64,000 bases of DNA from Pararhizobium sp. YC-54 (GTDB taxonomy: Bacteria > Pseudomonadota > Alphaproteobacteria > Rhizobiales > Rhizobiaceae): the NCBI RefSeq assembly GCF_025847205.1, contig NZ_JAOYTH010000005.1, forward strand, positions 248,001-312,000, in the 5' to 3' direction. The notes below the pieces were generated by a model. The model was not told the origin of the DNA. It saw nothing but the letters and a program-made list of their open reading frames with translations, and ran no database searches. Within the stretch, counting starts at the first letter, position 1, and each line of letters opens with the position of its first letter. The position numbers and the translations under genes were made by a program. Positions 27,218-37,895 of this stretch are shown here, piece by piece.

Positions 27218-28543
27218 CTATCCAAATGGATAGACGATGCGTCCAATGAACCTGAACATCGGGTTGGACAGCTCCCGGAAGAACTGGATCGGGTCTTGCC
27301 GGAACGTCTTTGCATCATCGCTATTGCCAACTTTGGAGATGATCAGCGCGAGGGGCGGCGTTATCAAATGCCGCCAGCCGAGAATGCCGTAGGGGCCCCA
27401 CGCCCGCCACTGCGGACCCGCAGGTTGCCACGGTGGCTCTGTTTCCCTTGCTGCCGCGAAGTACCGGGATACCCCCTCCACCGTTTCCTCAAACGACAGA
27501 CTCTTGCCGCTCTCAGGATCAAAATAGCGCGGATACAAAAGATAGGCGCCCGCAAACAGCGCTTCGATGGTGAGGGTTCGGCCGCGGCGTTCATTGGGCT
27601 GGCGATCGTCCGTCAACCCCCAGCCGGCATAGAACGGGCACCCATAGGTGGTCACTTTCAGGCCTCGAAGCAAGGCCTCGAAGCCGGCAAGCGATGTGAT
27701 TGTATAAACGTGGTCGACAGTCTCTAACGCCTGGCTCATGGAGAGCGGTTGCGTGACGATCTGGCAGAGATGCCGGACATCCTGCGGATCGGACTGCGCA
27801 AGGCGAACACGGTTGAGAATATCCGGATGCGGCTTGTAGATGATATGCGCGCCCGGGTTTTCCTTGGCTGCCAACCGCACGAGATCATTGTTGGTCACGG
27901 CTGAGAGGCAGCCGAATTGAATGGATGCGTCGTCTTCGACCTGACCGATCACCAGCACGCGCTTGCCGGATTTCGGGCCATAGAGATCGTTGATATCTGT
28001 CCTGATATCGCTGTTGTATTTGCTCACCCCGGTTTCAAGCAGAAAGCGAATGCCGGCCGACGCCCGCGCCAGAAGCTCTGGGGCACCGTCGAAATCGTAG
28101 CTGCACAACAACCGTTCCAGATCGGATGGTTCACGGCAATCGAAATAAGCCGTGCCCTGGTCAAGGGCGAGGGACAGTGGTGGGGTACGGCTGGCATTGG
28201 CCACGACCGAGCGGATAAAACCGTCTTCTATGTAGAAGACAGGAATATGATGCTGTGCGGCAAAGGATTTAAGCTTCTTTGGCGCCCGCAGGCTCCAGAC
28301 GAAGATCTGAGGATTTTCCTCGCGGAGAATGCGAGCCGCCCAATCCTCAAAATCGGCCTCGCGCGCATACATCGGAACGAAAACAAACGTGCGGTCAGGA
28401 AAATAACGTCGGAAAATCTCCTGCTTCCAGCCGTGGATATGAAACGCATACGTCGTCATCATCCCGGCCGGCGCAGCATCAGCAGACAGAGGCGGTTGCT
28501 CCGGATGTGAAATCATGGGTTGGTGCTGTTCAGACAAGGACAT
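27218..28543 (-). CDS. KpsC-like capsular polysaccharide biosynthesis (Kdo-transferase family) protein
   Basis: A 441-residue Capsule_synth-family protein. It carries the KpsC motifs once each: HIHGWKQE (35-42), YIEDGFIRS (104-112), PLSLALDQG (122-130), QVEDDAS (201-207), YKPHPD (236-241) and GCPFYAGWGLTDD (301-313). In E. coli KpsC two copies of such modules add alternating beta-Kdo residues; here only one module exists, so one linkage type is expected unless RkpJ supplies the other. It resembles Sinorhizobium RkpZ/LpsZ-type proteins that affect K-antigen size, but I do not assign the symbol. It is downstream of kpsF by 63 bp. Confidence 0.8.
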   Translation of the reverse strand: MSLSEQHQPMISHPEQPPLSADAAPAGMMTTYAFHIHGWKQEIFRRYFPDRTFVFVPMYAREADFEDWAARILREENPQIFVWSLRAPKKLKSFAAQHHIPVFYIEDGFIRSVVANASRTPPLSLALDQGTAYFDCREPSDLERLLCSYDFDGAPELLARASAGIRFLLETGVSKYNSDIRTDINDLYGPKSGKRVLVIGQVEDDASIQFGCLSAVTNNDLVRLAAKENPGAHIIYKPHPDILNRVRLAQSDPQDVRHLCQIVTQPLSMSQALETVDHVYTITSLAGFEALLRGLKVTTYGCPFYAGWGLTDDRQPNERRGRTLTIEALFAGAYLLYPRYFDPESGKSLSFEETVEGVSRYFAAARETEPPWQPAGPQWRAWGPYGILGWRHLITPPLALIISKVGNSDDAKTFRQDPIQFFRELSNPMFRFIGRIVYPFG

Positions 28544-28606
28544 CTGCTCGCAGGATCAAACTATCGGCACGGGACAAGGGCCGTGACCCTTCTCACCAAG
28601 CCTGTG

Positions 28607-29596
28607 TCACGCCACACCGGCGCGCAACAGATCGTGGATATGAAGTATTCCGCTCGGGATACCGGTATCGTCCACGAGGAATAGCACGGTCACCTTCTGT
28701 GCCTGCATGATTTCCATTGCCGCACTTGCCAAGGCACTGCCCTTGATGACCCGCGGACTATGCGACATGACGGTATCGACGGTTTCGAGCAGCAGACCGT
28801 GCGACATATGGCGGCGCAAGTCGCCATCGGTGATCACGCCAGCAAGCTTACCGGTCTCGTCGGTGATTCCGACGACGCCAAAGCCCTTGGAGGACATCTG
28901 GATAACCGCGTCGCCCATCGGGCTACCGAGCGAAAGCAGCGGGATCGCGTCGCCGTCATGCGCCAGCTCCTGAACGAGAAGCAGCTGCGACCCGAGCTTG
29001 CCGCCGGGGTGGAATGTCTTGAAGTCCTGTGCGGAGAACCCGCGCCGCTCGAGAAGTGCGATCGCCAGGGCGTCGCCTACGGCCAGCTGCAACATCGCCG
29101 AGGTGGTTGGGGCCAACCCGTGCGGGCAGGCTTCCTGCACTTTCGGCAAGGTGATGGCGACGCTGGAATTGCGTGCCAGCAGGCTTTCGGCATTGGAGGT
29201 GAGGGAGACGACCGGAACATTGAAACGCTTGGCATAGGCCAGCATGTTTCCAAGCTCGACGGTCTCTCCCGACCAGGACAGGAGAATGAGCAAATCCTCG
29301 GACGTGATCATGCCCAGATCGCCATGACTGGCTTCTGTCGGATGCACGAAATAGGCCGACGTTCCGGTGGATGCCAGGGTCGCAGCAATCTTGCGGCCGA
29401 TATGGCCGCTCTTGCCAACGCCGGAAACCACCACGCGGCCACGGCCGCCCGCGATCAGCTCAACGGCATCGACCAGGCTGCGCGAAAGCGCCTGATCGGC
29501 GGCAAACTGGGTTGCAAACGCGTTGATGCCGTCAACCGCCGTGGCGATCGATCGCGTCAGCGATTCAATGACAATACCCTCTTGCGGCGTGTTCAT
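28607..29596 (-). CDS. kpsF: Arabinose-5-phosphate isomerase (KpsF/GutQ/KdsD family)
   Basis: A 329-residue SIS-plus-CBS protein that converts ribulose 5-phosphate to arabinose 5-phosphate, the first committed step to CMP-Kdo. The SIS domain covers about residues 25-165, with GVGKSGHIGRKIAATLASTG and the HPTEASHGDLGM motif. Two CBS domains (about 195-325) follow, including GVVGITDETGKLAGVITDGDLRR. The start is placed at an ATG at 29596; in-frame ATGs at 29617 and 29647 are alternatives. Being at the head of the capsule-export run, it probably provides Kdo for the capsule linker. Confidence 0.87.
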   Translation of the reverse strand: MNTPQEGIVIESLTRSIATAVDGINAFATQFAADQALSRSLVDAVELIAGGRGRVVVSGVGKSGHIGRKIAATLASTGTSAYFVHPTEASHGDLGMITSEDLLILLSWSGETVELGNMLAYAKRFNVPVVSLTSNAESLLARNSSVAITLPKVQEACPHGLAPTTSAMLQLAVGDALAIALLERRGFSAQDFKTFHPGGKLGSQLLLVQELAHDGDAIPLLSLGSPMGDAVIQMSSKGFGVVGITDETGKLAGVITDGDLRRHMSHGLLLETVDTVMSHSPRVIKGSALASAAMEIMQAQKVTVLFLVDDTGIPSGILHIHDLLRAGVA

Positions 29597-29759
29597 ATCG
29601 ACTTGCCTGAGACCCATGATCGCCACTCCAAAAGCACAACGTCGCATCCGGTTATAACCAGAGCGCCCTCAGATCAAACCAAAACGGCCAAAGTGCGCTT
29701 TTTTCGGAGAAAATGCGAAACCACCAGAACTTTCAGCCCGAGAAAATCGGATTCCGGCG

Positions 29760-30224
29760 TCAGCCCGCCCGTTTCGTGATGCTTTCGTCGTCACCGGGAA
29801 TCACTTGGCCGGGATTGCTGATGAAAGCTTCCAGCGTCATCGTATCGAGAATCTCGGCGATGGCATCGCGCACGGTGGTCATCGAGCGGCGAACCTCGCA
29901 TGTATCGGGATCATTGCAATCATCGCAGATCTCGTAAGCGGTCCGGCTGGCGCAGCGGATCGGCGCCAGCGGGCCATCGAGCGTGCGCACGACCTGACCG
30001 ATGCGGATTTCCGATGCGGGGCGCGACAGCGAATATCCGCCACCGGGCCCTTTTTTCGAGCGCAGGATACCGGCGTTGCGCAGTTCCAAGAGAATGGTGT
30101 CGAGAAACTTTTTCGGAATATTGTTTCGGCTTGCGATCTCGGTAATGAAAGCGGTCTCACCCGGATCAAGCCGCGCCAGATCGACCAGCGCCTTCAATCC
30201 GTATTTTCCCTTTTTGGTCAGCAT
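29760..30224 (-). CDS. Rrf2-family transcriptional regulator
   Basis: A 154-residue winged-helix regulator of the Rrf2 family (IscR, NsrR, RirA, CymR). The N-terminal part MLTKKGKYGLKALVDLA and the recognition region NNIPKKFLDTILLELRNAGILRSKKGPGGGY are typical. The central region has four closely spaced cysteines (C92, C101, C104 and C110 by count), in the place where cluster-binding members carry three ligands, so an iron-sulphur or redox-sensing role is possible but not shown. It is monocistronic and its target cannot be read here. Confidence 0.85.
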   Translation of the reverse strand: MLTKKGKYGLKALVDLARLDPGETAFITEIASRNNIPKKFLDTILLELRNAGILRSKKGPGGGYSLSRPASEIRIGQVVRTLDGPLAPIRCASRTAYEICDDCNDPDTCEVRRSMTTVRDAIAEILDTMTLEAFISNPGQVIPGDDESITKRAG

Positions 30225-30376
30225 CGCAGTTCGCTCTTTTCACAAACAGGCACCGAAAACGGCGCCAATTCGCTGATTGCCATCACATATATACGGCATA
30301 TCACATGAGAAGCCGTGCCAATATACCGATTTAGTGAAAAGATGGCCAAACTGCGGTTTTCATGCATATTTGTGGC

Positions 30377-30607
30377 TTATGCGAGCGCATATGCCGGAGA
30401 TGTGTCCGCAACCCGCAACACCGGCCGCCGGACGGCCTGCGAAACCATCAACTGGCGCACCGCCGCCCGAGCCTCGTCGGCCGTGCGAAAGTGCCGCGAA
30501 TCCAGATCCCAGACATGATATTTCACGGCAACGAACTTCAGCCGGCCGGAATCCGGAACCACCACACCGACGGCTTCTCCGCCAAATTCTATAACCTGCT
30601 TGTTCAT
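30377..30607 (-). CDS. Conserved small hypothetical protein (76 aa)
   Basis: A 76-residue protein beginning MNKQVIEFGGEAVGVVVPD. It is mixed alpha/beta in appearance, with no membrane segment or signal peptide. The start is well supported: GGAAGGAG lies 8 nt before the ATG. The pattern (a beta-hairpin, then FRTADEARAAVRQLM helix) resembles small uncharacterised proteins common in rhizobia, but I do not recognise a function. It follows a possible 31-codon ORF and a promoter/operator-like element at 30868-30906. Confidence 0.6.
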   Translation of the reverse strand: MNKQVIEFGGEAVGVVVPDSGRLKFVAVKYHVWDLDSRHFRTADEARAAVRQLMVSQAVRRPVLRVADTSPAYALA

Positions 30608-30683
30608 GGAATAATGCTCCTTCCACGCCTCGGGCGCGGATCATTCAAATCGTACGAAACTCAAGGAAAGGACGGCTTGGATT

Positions 30684-30779
30684 TCACATTCGCCAGAAGG
30701 TGCGAATGCAAAGGTCTTTCATTGTGCGACAATAGGAATGCGTGCCTCGGAAAGCGGCGATGCGGGCATTGTCAGACAT
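30684..30779 (-). CDS. Possible 31-codon small protein
   Basis: A frame of 31 codons starts with MSDNARIAAFRG and ends in FWRM, with a strong AAGGAGAGAG ribosome-binding site 3-10 nt before its ATG. It contains two cysteines and is basic. It lies about 90 nt downstream of a candidate minus-strand promoter and 76 nt before the next small gene in the same direction. The strength of the ribosome-binding site is the main reason to report it; the coding sequence could still be a leader or chance. Confidence 0.35.
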   Translation of the reverse strand: MSDNARIAAFRGTHSYCRTMKDLCIRTFWRM

Positions 30780-30867
30780 GGCTCTCTCCTTCGGCAAAGG
30801 CCCGGTCGGATGCTTTCCGGGCAAGTTTCAAGCTCCGCTCTGGTTCATTCCAGCAGTGGATAATCCA

Positions 30868-30896
30868 AAAGTAGAATACACCACCAATTTTGTCAA
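30868..30896 (-). promoter_or_regulatory. Candidate sigma-70-type promoter (TTGACA-17-TACTTT)
   Basis: On the minus strand a perfect -35 hexamer TTGACA (30896 to 30891) is followed after 17 nt by TACTTT (30873 to 30868), a weak -10. It would transcribe the two small ORFs at 30684-30779 and 30377-30607. The -35 lies inside the inverted repeat at 30884-30906. Confidence 0.4.
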
Positions 30897-30906
30897 TTAA
30901 AATTGG
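30884..30906. promoter_or_regulatory. Operator-like inverted repeat CCAATTTT-N7-AAAATTGG
   Basis: A perfect 8-bp inverted repeat with a 7-nt centre that contains most of the TTGACA -35 element on the minus strand. A dimeric repressor bound here would block the promoter of the small ORFs. The cognate regulator is unknown; the nearby Rrf2 protein is one candidate. The remaining sequence between 30907 and 31062 is AT-rich and shows no gene. Confidence 0.4.
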
Positions 30907-31062
30907 CTGTAAACGAAAAATAATACTCTTTTGTTCGTCATTTTCATCGATCGAAGCAGAACATGTTCAAGAACGGCCGGATTGTAGAATCACGATCTAA
31001 TTCCCGAGCACGACTCAGTTCGCCCGCGAACAGAGACATAGACCCTTCATGGGACGAAAAAA

Positions 31063-31080
31063 GGGCAGCCGAAGCCGCCC
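31063..31080 (-). terminator. Intrinsic terminator of secDF
   Basis: Read on the minus strand this is GGGCGGC-TTCG-GCTGCCC, a 7-bp stem with one G-T pair and a stable TTCG tetraloop, followed by a run of six T. It lies 28 nt after the secDF stop. Confidence 0.8.
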
Positions 31081-31107
31081 TTTCGATTTTTCCCACTGAG
31101 AGCCCGA

Positions 31108-33639
<2,532 letters not shown>

Positions 33640-33745
33640 GTTGAGGTTCCATTATAGCCTGCGCCCATCCGGCAAAGGCTGGGACGGCAGGTGTGATGCA
33701 TCAAGGAAAGTTGCGCCGATGCGCAAAAGACTGCCCTGGGCAGTA

Positions 33746-34165
33746 TCAGGCGTAAACCGCCGGAGGTCCGCGAGCGCGGGCTGTGTCACCCTGCGTTCCG
33801 GTTATCGCAGCATCCGAGGAGCCGGTGGCGGGCATGCTGCCGTAAGCGATGGATGCGACCAGAACCGGAGCAGGCAGCACAAACGGCCCCGGCCCGCCCG
33901 GCGAAGACTTGCCGTCCGTGCGATCAGCCAGAAAACGCAGATCGGCGACCGGAAAAGCACGAACGGCGTGACGCGAGAGCGTCGTGTCGGAGGTGCCGCT
34001 TTCCGGAACCCCGACGTTTCCGGCGCTCGCTTCCGTCAAAAACCGCGACGAAAACCCTTGCGCCGACGCGACGAACTGCATGGCAAGTGCCGCCGCCAGA
34101 ATCCACAGCACGGCAAAAAGCTTGCCTGCCTGGTTCCGACCGATGCTGTTGCCGTTCATGCCCAT
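33746..34165 (-). CDS. Hypothetical single-pass membrane protein
   Basis: A frame of 139 codons when started at 34165 (GGAAGGA about 10 nt upstream; ATGs at 34174 and 34159 are alternatives). A single hydrophobic segment (LFAVLWILAAALAMQFV) lies near the N-terminus, followed by a polar, glycine- and serine-rich tail ending in RGPPAVYA. It may be a signal anchor or a cleaved signal peptide. No family recognised. It precedes secDF in the same direction by about 106 nt. The opposite strand also has an open frame here, but the membrane segment and ribosome-binding site favour this one. Confidence 0.45.
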   Translation of the reverse strand: MGMNGNSIGRNQAGKLFAVLWILAAALAMQFVASAQGFSSRFLTEASAGNVGVPESGTSDTTLSRHAVRAFPVADLRFLADRTDGKSSPGGPGPFVLPAPVLVASIAYGSMPATGSSDAAITGTQGDTARARGPPAVYA

Positions 34166-34315
34166 AGAGGACATCGTCCTTCCCGTTGGCGGTTCACTGC
34201 AAATCGCCGAACTCACGCCGATTCAGCGCGCAAGCGGGCCTAAAAACCATCGCCCGCCGCCAAAGTCAAATCTTACCATCAGACACGCCCGCTGAACATC
34301 CTCAAGCCTGCGCGC

Positions 34316-35926
34316 TTACGCCGTGACGCCGGCTGTCCGCGTTTGGTGGATCTCGATCAACGACGGACCGCCGCGTTTGCGGGCATTCGCAAGTGCCGCC
34401 GCAAGGTCGCCCGCCTTCGACAGCCGCACCGCCGGTACGCCATAGGCGCTGGCCGCGAGCAGGAAATCCGGGGCCGATGGTTTTACGCCCTCCGGTGTGA
34501 TCCCGGCATCGACCATGAAGCTCTCGATCTCCTGGTAACCGTCATTGTTCCAGACGACGAAAATGACATTGGCGTTGATATCGGCTGCCGATCCCAGTTC
34601 GGCCAGCGAAAACTGGATGCCGCCATCGCCGACAAGGCAGATGACCGGCTTGGCCGGATCGGCAACGGCCGCCCCGACAGCGGCCGGTGGCGCGTAGCCA
34701 AGCGCGCCAAAGCCTGTCGCAGAGTTGAACCATGATTTTGCCCGCGGCGCATCGCAGTAAAGATTGCCGGCATAGACGGCCTGGGTGGAATCGCCGACGA
34801 TCACGCAATCCGGCAATGCCTGATAGATGGTATCGATGACGCCGATTTCGATGCGCGTCTTTGCCGTCAGCTCCGCCATGGCAGCCTTGCGCGCCGCCGC
34901 TGCCCGCTCCTTGCCCTTGCTCGCCGGCTTGGCTGTCAGGAACACGAGAATGCCGGATATCGCCGCCTTGGCGCCCGACAGGATCGACAGGGCCGCATGC
35001 GGCCCGCGTGCCAGCTGTGCCGCGTCGATATCGGTGCGGATCAGGTTGCCGAGGATCGGAAAGCCTCCATCGGCATACATGTCATAGTCGGTCTGGCCCA
35101 TTTCGGTGCCGAGCGCGATGACCAGATCGGCGTCGGAAATCAGCGAACGAACGGCCTTGAGGCTGGGGCTGGCAGGGACCCTCAGCGGGTGACCGGCGAG
35201 CATGCCGCGCGCATTGACGGTCATGACGACAGGCGCGCCGATGCGCTCGGCCAGTTCCTGGATCTCGGCCTCGGCGGTGATCGCGCCGCCACCGCACAGG
35301 ATCACCGGACGGCTGGCATCGCCGCACAGAATGGCCGCTTTCTGCAGGGTCTCGGCATCGGCCCTTGGCCGTGTCGCCGTGGCTTTCCTGAGCGGCGGCG
35401 GGGCGATCCGGGCAGTCATGACGTCCGTGGGGATTTCGATATGCACGGGTCCGGGCCGGCCGGAGGTCAGGATGGCAAAGGCGCGCTCGACGACGGCGGC
35501 GAGATCGGCCGGATTGAGCAGCGTCTGCGAATAGAGCGCCAGCGTCTTCAGCATGCCATGCTGATCCGGCAATTCGTGCAGCAGCCCGCGGCCATGGCCG
35601 AGCGAATCGCGCCGGTTGACGCCGGAGATTACCAGCATCGGGATCGAATCCTGCCGCGCCTGCGCCATCGCCGTGATCGTGTTGGTCAGTCCCGGCCCGG
35701 TGATGACCAAAGCCACGCCCGGCTTGCCGCTGACACGGGCATAGCCGTCGGCCATGAAGCCCGCACCCTGTTCGTGGCGCGGCGTCACGTGGCGGATCTT
35801 CGAGGCAGCAAGACCGCGATAGAGTTCGACCGTATGCACGCCCGGGATGCCGAACACGACTTCGACACCATTGGCCTCAAGCAGGTCGACCAGCACTTCG
35901 CCGACAGTTTTCATCGCTTCGCTCAT
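34316..35926 (-). CDS. Thiamine-diphosphate decarboxylase, AruI-like (5-guanidino-2-oxopentanoate decarboxylase)
   Basis: A 536-residue ThDP enzyme of the acetolactate-synthase/benzoylformate-decarboxylase superfamily. The N-terminal domain has the cofactor-activating glutamate in HEQGAGFMADGYAR, and the C-terminal domain has the GDG...NND ThDP/magnesium motif (GDGGIQFSLAELG to WNNDGYQE). The overlapping upstream gene is an AruH-like aminotransferase; this pair in Pseudomonas aeruginosa converts arginine to 2-ketoarginine and then 4-guanidinobutyraldehyde. I therefore infer a 2-ketoarginine decarboxylase. A glyoxylate carboligase or oxalyl-CoA-type function is a less likely alternative. The next pathway enzymes (KauB-type dehydrogenase, guanidinobutyrase) are not in the window. 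Confidence 0.78.
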   Translation of the reverse strand: MSEAMKTVGEVLVDLLEANGVEVVFGIPGVHTVELYRGLAASKIRHVTPRHEQGAGFMADGYARVSGKPGVALVITGPGLTNTITAMAQARQDSIPMLVISGVNRRDSLGHGRGLLHELPDQHGMLKTLALYSQTLLNPADLAAVVERAFAILTSGRPGPVHIEIPTDVMTARIAPPPLRKATATRPRADAETLQKAAILCGDASRPVILCGGGAITAEAEIQELAERIGAPVVMTVNARGMLAGHPLRVPASPSLKAVRSLISDADLVIALGTEMGQTDYDMYADGGFPILGNLIRTDIDAAQLARGPHAALSILSGAKAAISGILVFLTAKPASKGKERAAAARKAAMAELTAKTRIEIGVIDTIYQALPDCVIVGDSTQAVYAGNLYCDAPRAKSWFNSATGFGALGYAPPAAVGAAVADPAKPVICLVGDGGIQFSLAELGSAADINANVIFVVWNNDGYQEIESFMVDAGITPEGVKPSAPDFLLAASAYGVPAVRLSKAGDLAAALANARKRGGPSLIEIHQTRTAGVTA

Positions 35927-37113
35927 GCCCGGCGCTCCTTGGGCGTCAAAAGCCGGATCGCCAGCTTGGTGATACGGGCGCAGGCTTCCTGGATGACGGT
36001 GTCCGGCACCGTCAGGCTGACACGCACGAACGAGGCCGCCTCGTTGCCGAACGATGCGCCCGGCATCACCGCGACATGTTCCTGTTCCAGCAGCATCCAG
36101 GCGAAAGCTTCGCCGGTCAGGCCGGTGCCCGCCACGTCGATCAGCGTGAACATGCCGGCCTCTGGCGGCAGCGGCGCGATACCCGGCACATTCGAGAGCC
36201 CTTCGACGATCAGGTCGGCACGCGTCTTATAGGCGGTGCGCATGGCGGCGGATGTGCCGATGTCATGCGTCAACGCATAGGCCGTCATGTCGGCGATAAA
36301 AGGCTGCACGCCAAACAGCATGGTTTCGGATACCGGCAGCAGGCGGCTCGCAAACTCCACGGGGCCGACGGCCCAGCCACTGCGGAAGCCGGGGGCGGCA
36401 TGCGACTTGGAGATCGACGAGACCACGACCGTGCGTTCGGCAAGGTCCGGATCGTCGAAGGGCGAGGCGAACGGGCCTTTGAAGATCAGCTCCTCATAGA
36501 CTTCGTCGCAGACGATCCAGAGATCGTGCTTGCGGCAGATGTCGCCGATCGCCTTGATCTCGCCGGCCGTCAGCACAGCGCCGGTCGGATTGTGTGGCGT
36601 GTTGAGCAACAGAACCCGGCATGCCGGCGTGATCGCCTTTTCGAGATCGGCTGCCTGCATGTGAAACCCATGCTCAGGCTTCAACGGCACTGTGACGCGA
36701 TGCGCGCCGGTCGACTGGATGACCCCGTCATAGGTGGCATAGAGCGGATCGCCGACCAAAACGCCGTCACCCGCCTCAACGAGACCCAGCATAACAGCAA
36801 ACAGCGCCGTCTGCGTGCCGGGGAAGCAGAGCACGTTTTCCGCCGTCACATCCGGGCGGCGTTTGGCGTAGCGGGCGGTCAGCGCGTTGATCACCGAAGG
36901 CTCGCCGCGGCCATTCGAATACCGGTAACGTCCGGCGTTCATCGCCCGCTGCGCCTCGGCCAGCAGTGAGGGATCGGCAGGCATGTCCGGCTCACCGATG
37001 GTCAATTGAATGACGTCCGTTCCGCTCGCCTGCATCTGCCGCGCACGGATATGCAGCGCCCATTTTTCCGAACCGAGATCGGCCAGACGGTCGGTGATCG
37101 ATGAATAGCGCAT
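35923..37113 (-). CDS. PLP-dependent aminotransferase, AruH-like (arginine:pyruvate transaminase)
   Basis: A 396-residue fold-type I class I/II aminotransferase. Visible are LTIGEPDMPAD at the N-terminus, NTPHNPTG with the PLP-contacting asparagine, CDEVYEELIF, the lysine region SSISKSHAAPGFRSGWAVG and a C-terminal arginine region FVRVSLTV. Overall length and motifs match arginine:pyruvate transaminase and related enzymes. It overlaps the decarboxylase gene by 4 nt. AGGAGG lies 7 nt before the ATG. A large palindrome lies 49-94 bp upstream. Aspartate-type specificity cannot be excluded from sequence alone. Confidence 0.8.
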   Translation of the reverse strand: MRYSSITDRLADLGSEKWALHIRARQMQASGTDVIQLTIGEPDMPADPSLLAEAQRAMNAGRYRYSNGRGEPSVINALTARYAKRRPDVTAENVLCFPGTQTALFAVMLGLVEAGDGVLVGDPLYATYDGVIQSTGAHRVTVPLKPEHGFHMQAADLEKAITPACRVLLLNTPHNPTGAVLTAGEIKAIGDICRKHDLWIVCDEVYEELIFKGPFASPFDDPDLAERTVVVSSISKSHAAPGFRSGWAVGPVEFASRLLPVSETMLFGVQPFIADMTAYALTHDIGTSAAMRTAYKTRADLIVEGLSNVPGIAPLPPEAGMFTLIDVAGTGLTGEAFAWMLLEQEHVAVMPGASFGNEAASFVRVSLTVPDTVIQEACARITKLAIRLLTPKERRA

Positions 37114-37161
37114 AGGAGCCTCCTGCCCTCAGTCAAAGTGTTGCGGCGTCTTGCCGCGCTC

Positions 37162-37207
37162 GCTGCATAATTCCTTAAATCGCAATCGATTTGAAAAATT
37201 ATGCAGC
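37162..37207. promoter_or_regulatory. 46-bp imperfect palindrome upstream of aruH-like gene
   Basis: The outer arms GCTGCATAATT and AATTATGCAGC are perfect (11 bp); the inner arms AAATCG and CGATTT flank a 4-nt centre, with 3 mismatches between. It sits in front of the aminotransferase gene, between it and the TetR gene. Each half resembles one 14-bp ARG-box-like sequence (TGCATAATTTTTCA matches 12 of 14 positions of the enterobacterial consensus), though the spacing differs. A TetR or other dimer operator is the simplest reading; an attenuating hairpin is possible. Confidence 0.45.
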
Positions 37208-37220
37208 AAATATAAAACGT

Positions 37221-37255
37221 TACAGCGACCTTTGCGCGTCACGCGCGGCGCTGTA
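37221..37255. repeat. Palindromic repeat unit, copy 1
   Basis: A stem-loop of TACAGCG...CGCTGTA outer arms enclosing ACCTTTGCGCG-TCA-CGCGCGG. It shares the block AGCGACCTTTGCGCG and CGCGCGGCGCT with 61344-61387, where the loop and outer bases differ. It lies 5 bp beyond the tetR-like stop codon. Confidence 0.65.
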
Positions 37256-37259
37256 GCCG

Positions 37260-37895
37260 CTACGAGGCGGCCGTGTGTTCGTCCCTGCCGAACGGCAATC
37301 CCAGCAGGGCCTCGCTCGACGACAATGCGATTGCCACAAGCTCGGCCTCTTCGAAAAGCTCGCCGGCAAGGCAGGCTTCCAGCCACAGTCCGTCTATCAT
37401 GCCGTTGATGGCAATCGCATGGCGGCGGCAATCGGCTTCTCCTGAAGGCCTGCCTTGCGCCTTCAGGAAATCGCCGATCAAACCCTGCAAATCATTGCGA
37501 AAGCCGAGATAGCCTTCGCGGTGGATGGCGGCAAGCGCCGGATCCAGCCGGACCTGGCTGATGAACGAGGCCCAGAGCGACAGGCTGCGGTCATTGGCGA
37601 CCGGCGCCGTCAGGTTGAACGCGATGAAGCGCCTCAGCCGCGTCGCCGGATCGCCGGTGATATCGGCAGCCTTGGCGGCGAAGGTGGCGAGAACCGAGCG
37701 ATAGGCCTCCTCCACCATCTGGTCCTTGGATACGAAATAGTGCCGCACCAGCCCCGCCGTCACACCGGCCCGGATAGCGATCTGGCGGACAGTCGCACCG
37801 CGCAGGCCAAGCTCGGCAATCGTGTCGAGGGTCGCCTCGATCAGTTCCTGCCGCCGCTCCCCCTCCGGCGCGCGATGGAACGTCCGCCGGTTCAT
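37260..37895 (-). CDS. TetR/AcrR-family transcriptional regulator (BetI-like)
   Basis: A 211-residue regulator. The N-terminal helix-turn-helix region is RRQELIEATLDTIAELGLRG...QIAIRAGVTAGLVRHYFVSKDQM (about 14-60). The C-terminal ligand domain resembles the BetI group. The ATG at 37895 overlaps the end of the guanidino hydrolase gene by 4 nt, so it is cotranscribed and probably represses its own operon and possibly the divergent importer at 38980. The longer frame upstream of this ATG lies inside the neighbour and is not used. Confidence 0.83.
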   Translation of the reverse strand: MNRRTFHRAPEGERRQELIEATLDTIAELGLRGATVRQIAIRAGVTAGLVRHYFVSKDQMVEEAYRSVLATFAAKAADITGDPATRLRRFIAFNLTAPVANDRSLSLWASFISQVRLDPALAAIHREGYLGFRNDLQGLIGDFLKAQGRPSGEADCRRHAIAINGMIDGLWLEACLAGELFEEAELVAIALSSSEALLGLPFGRDEHTAAS

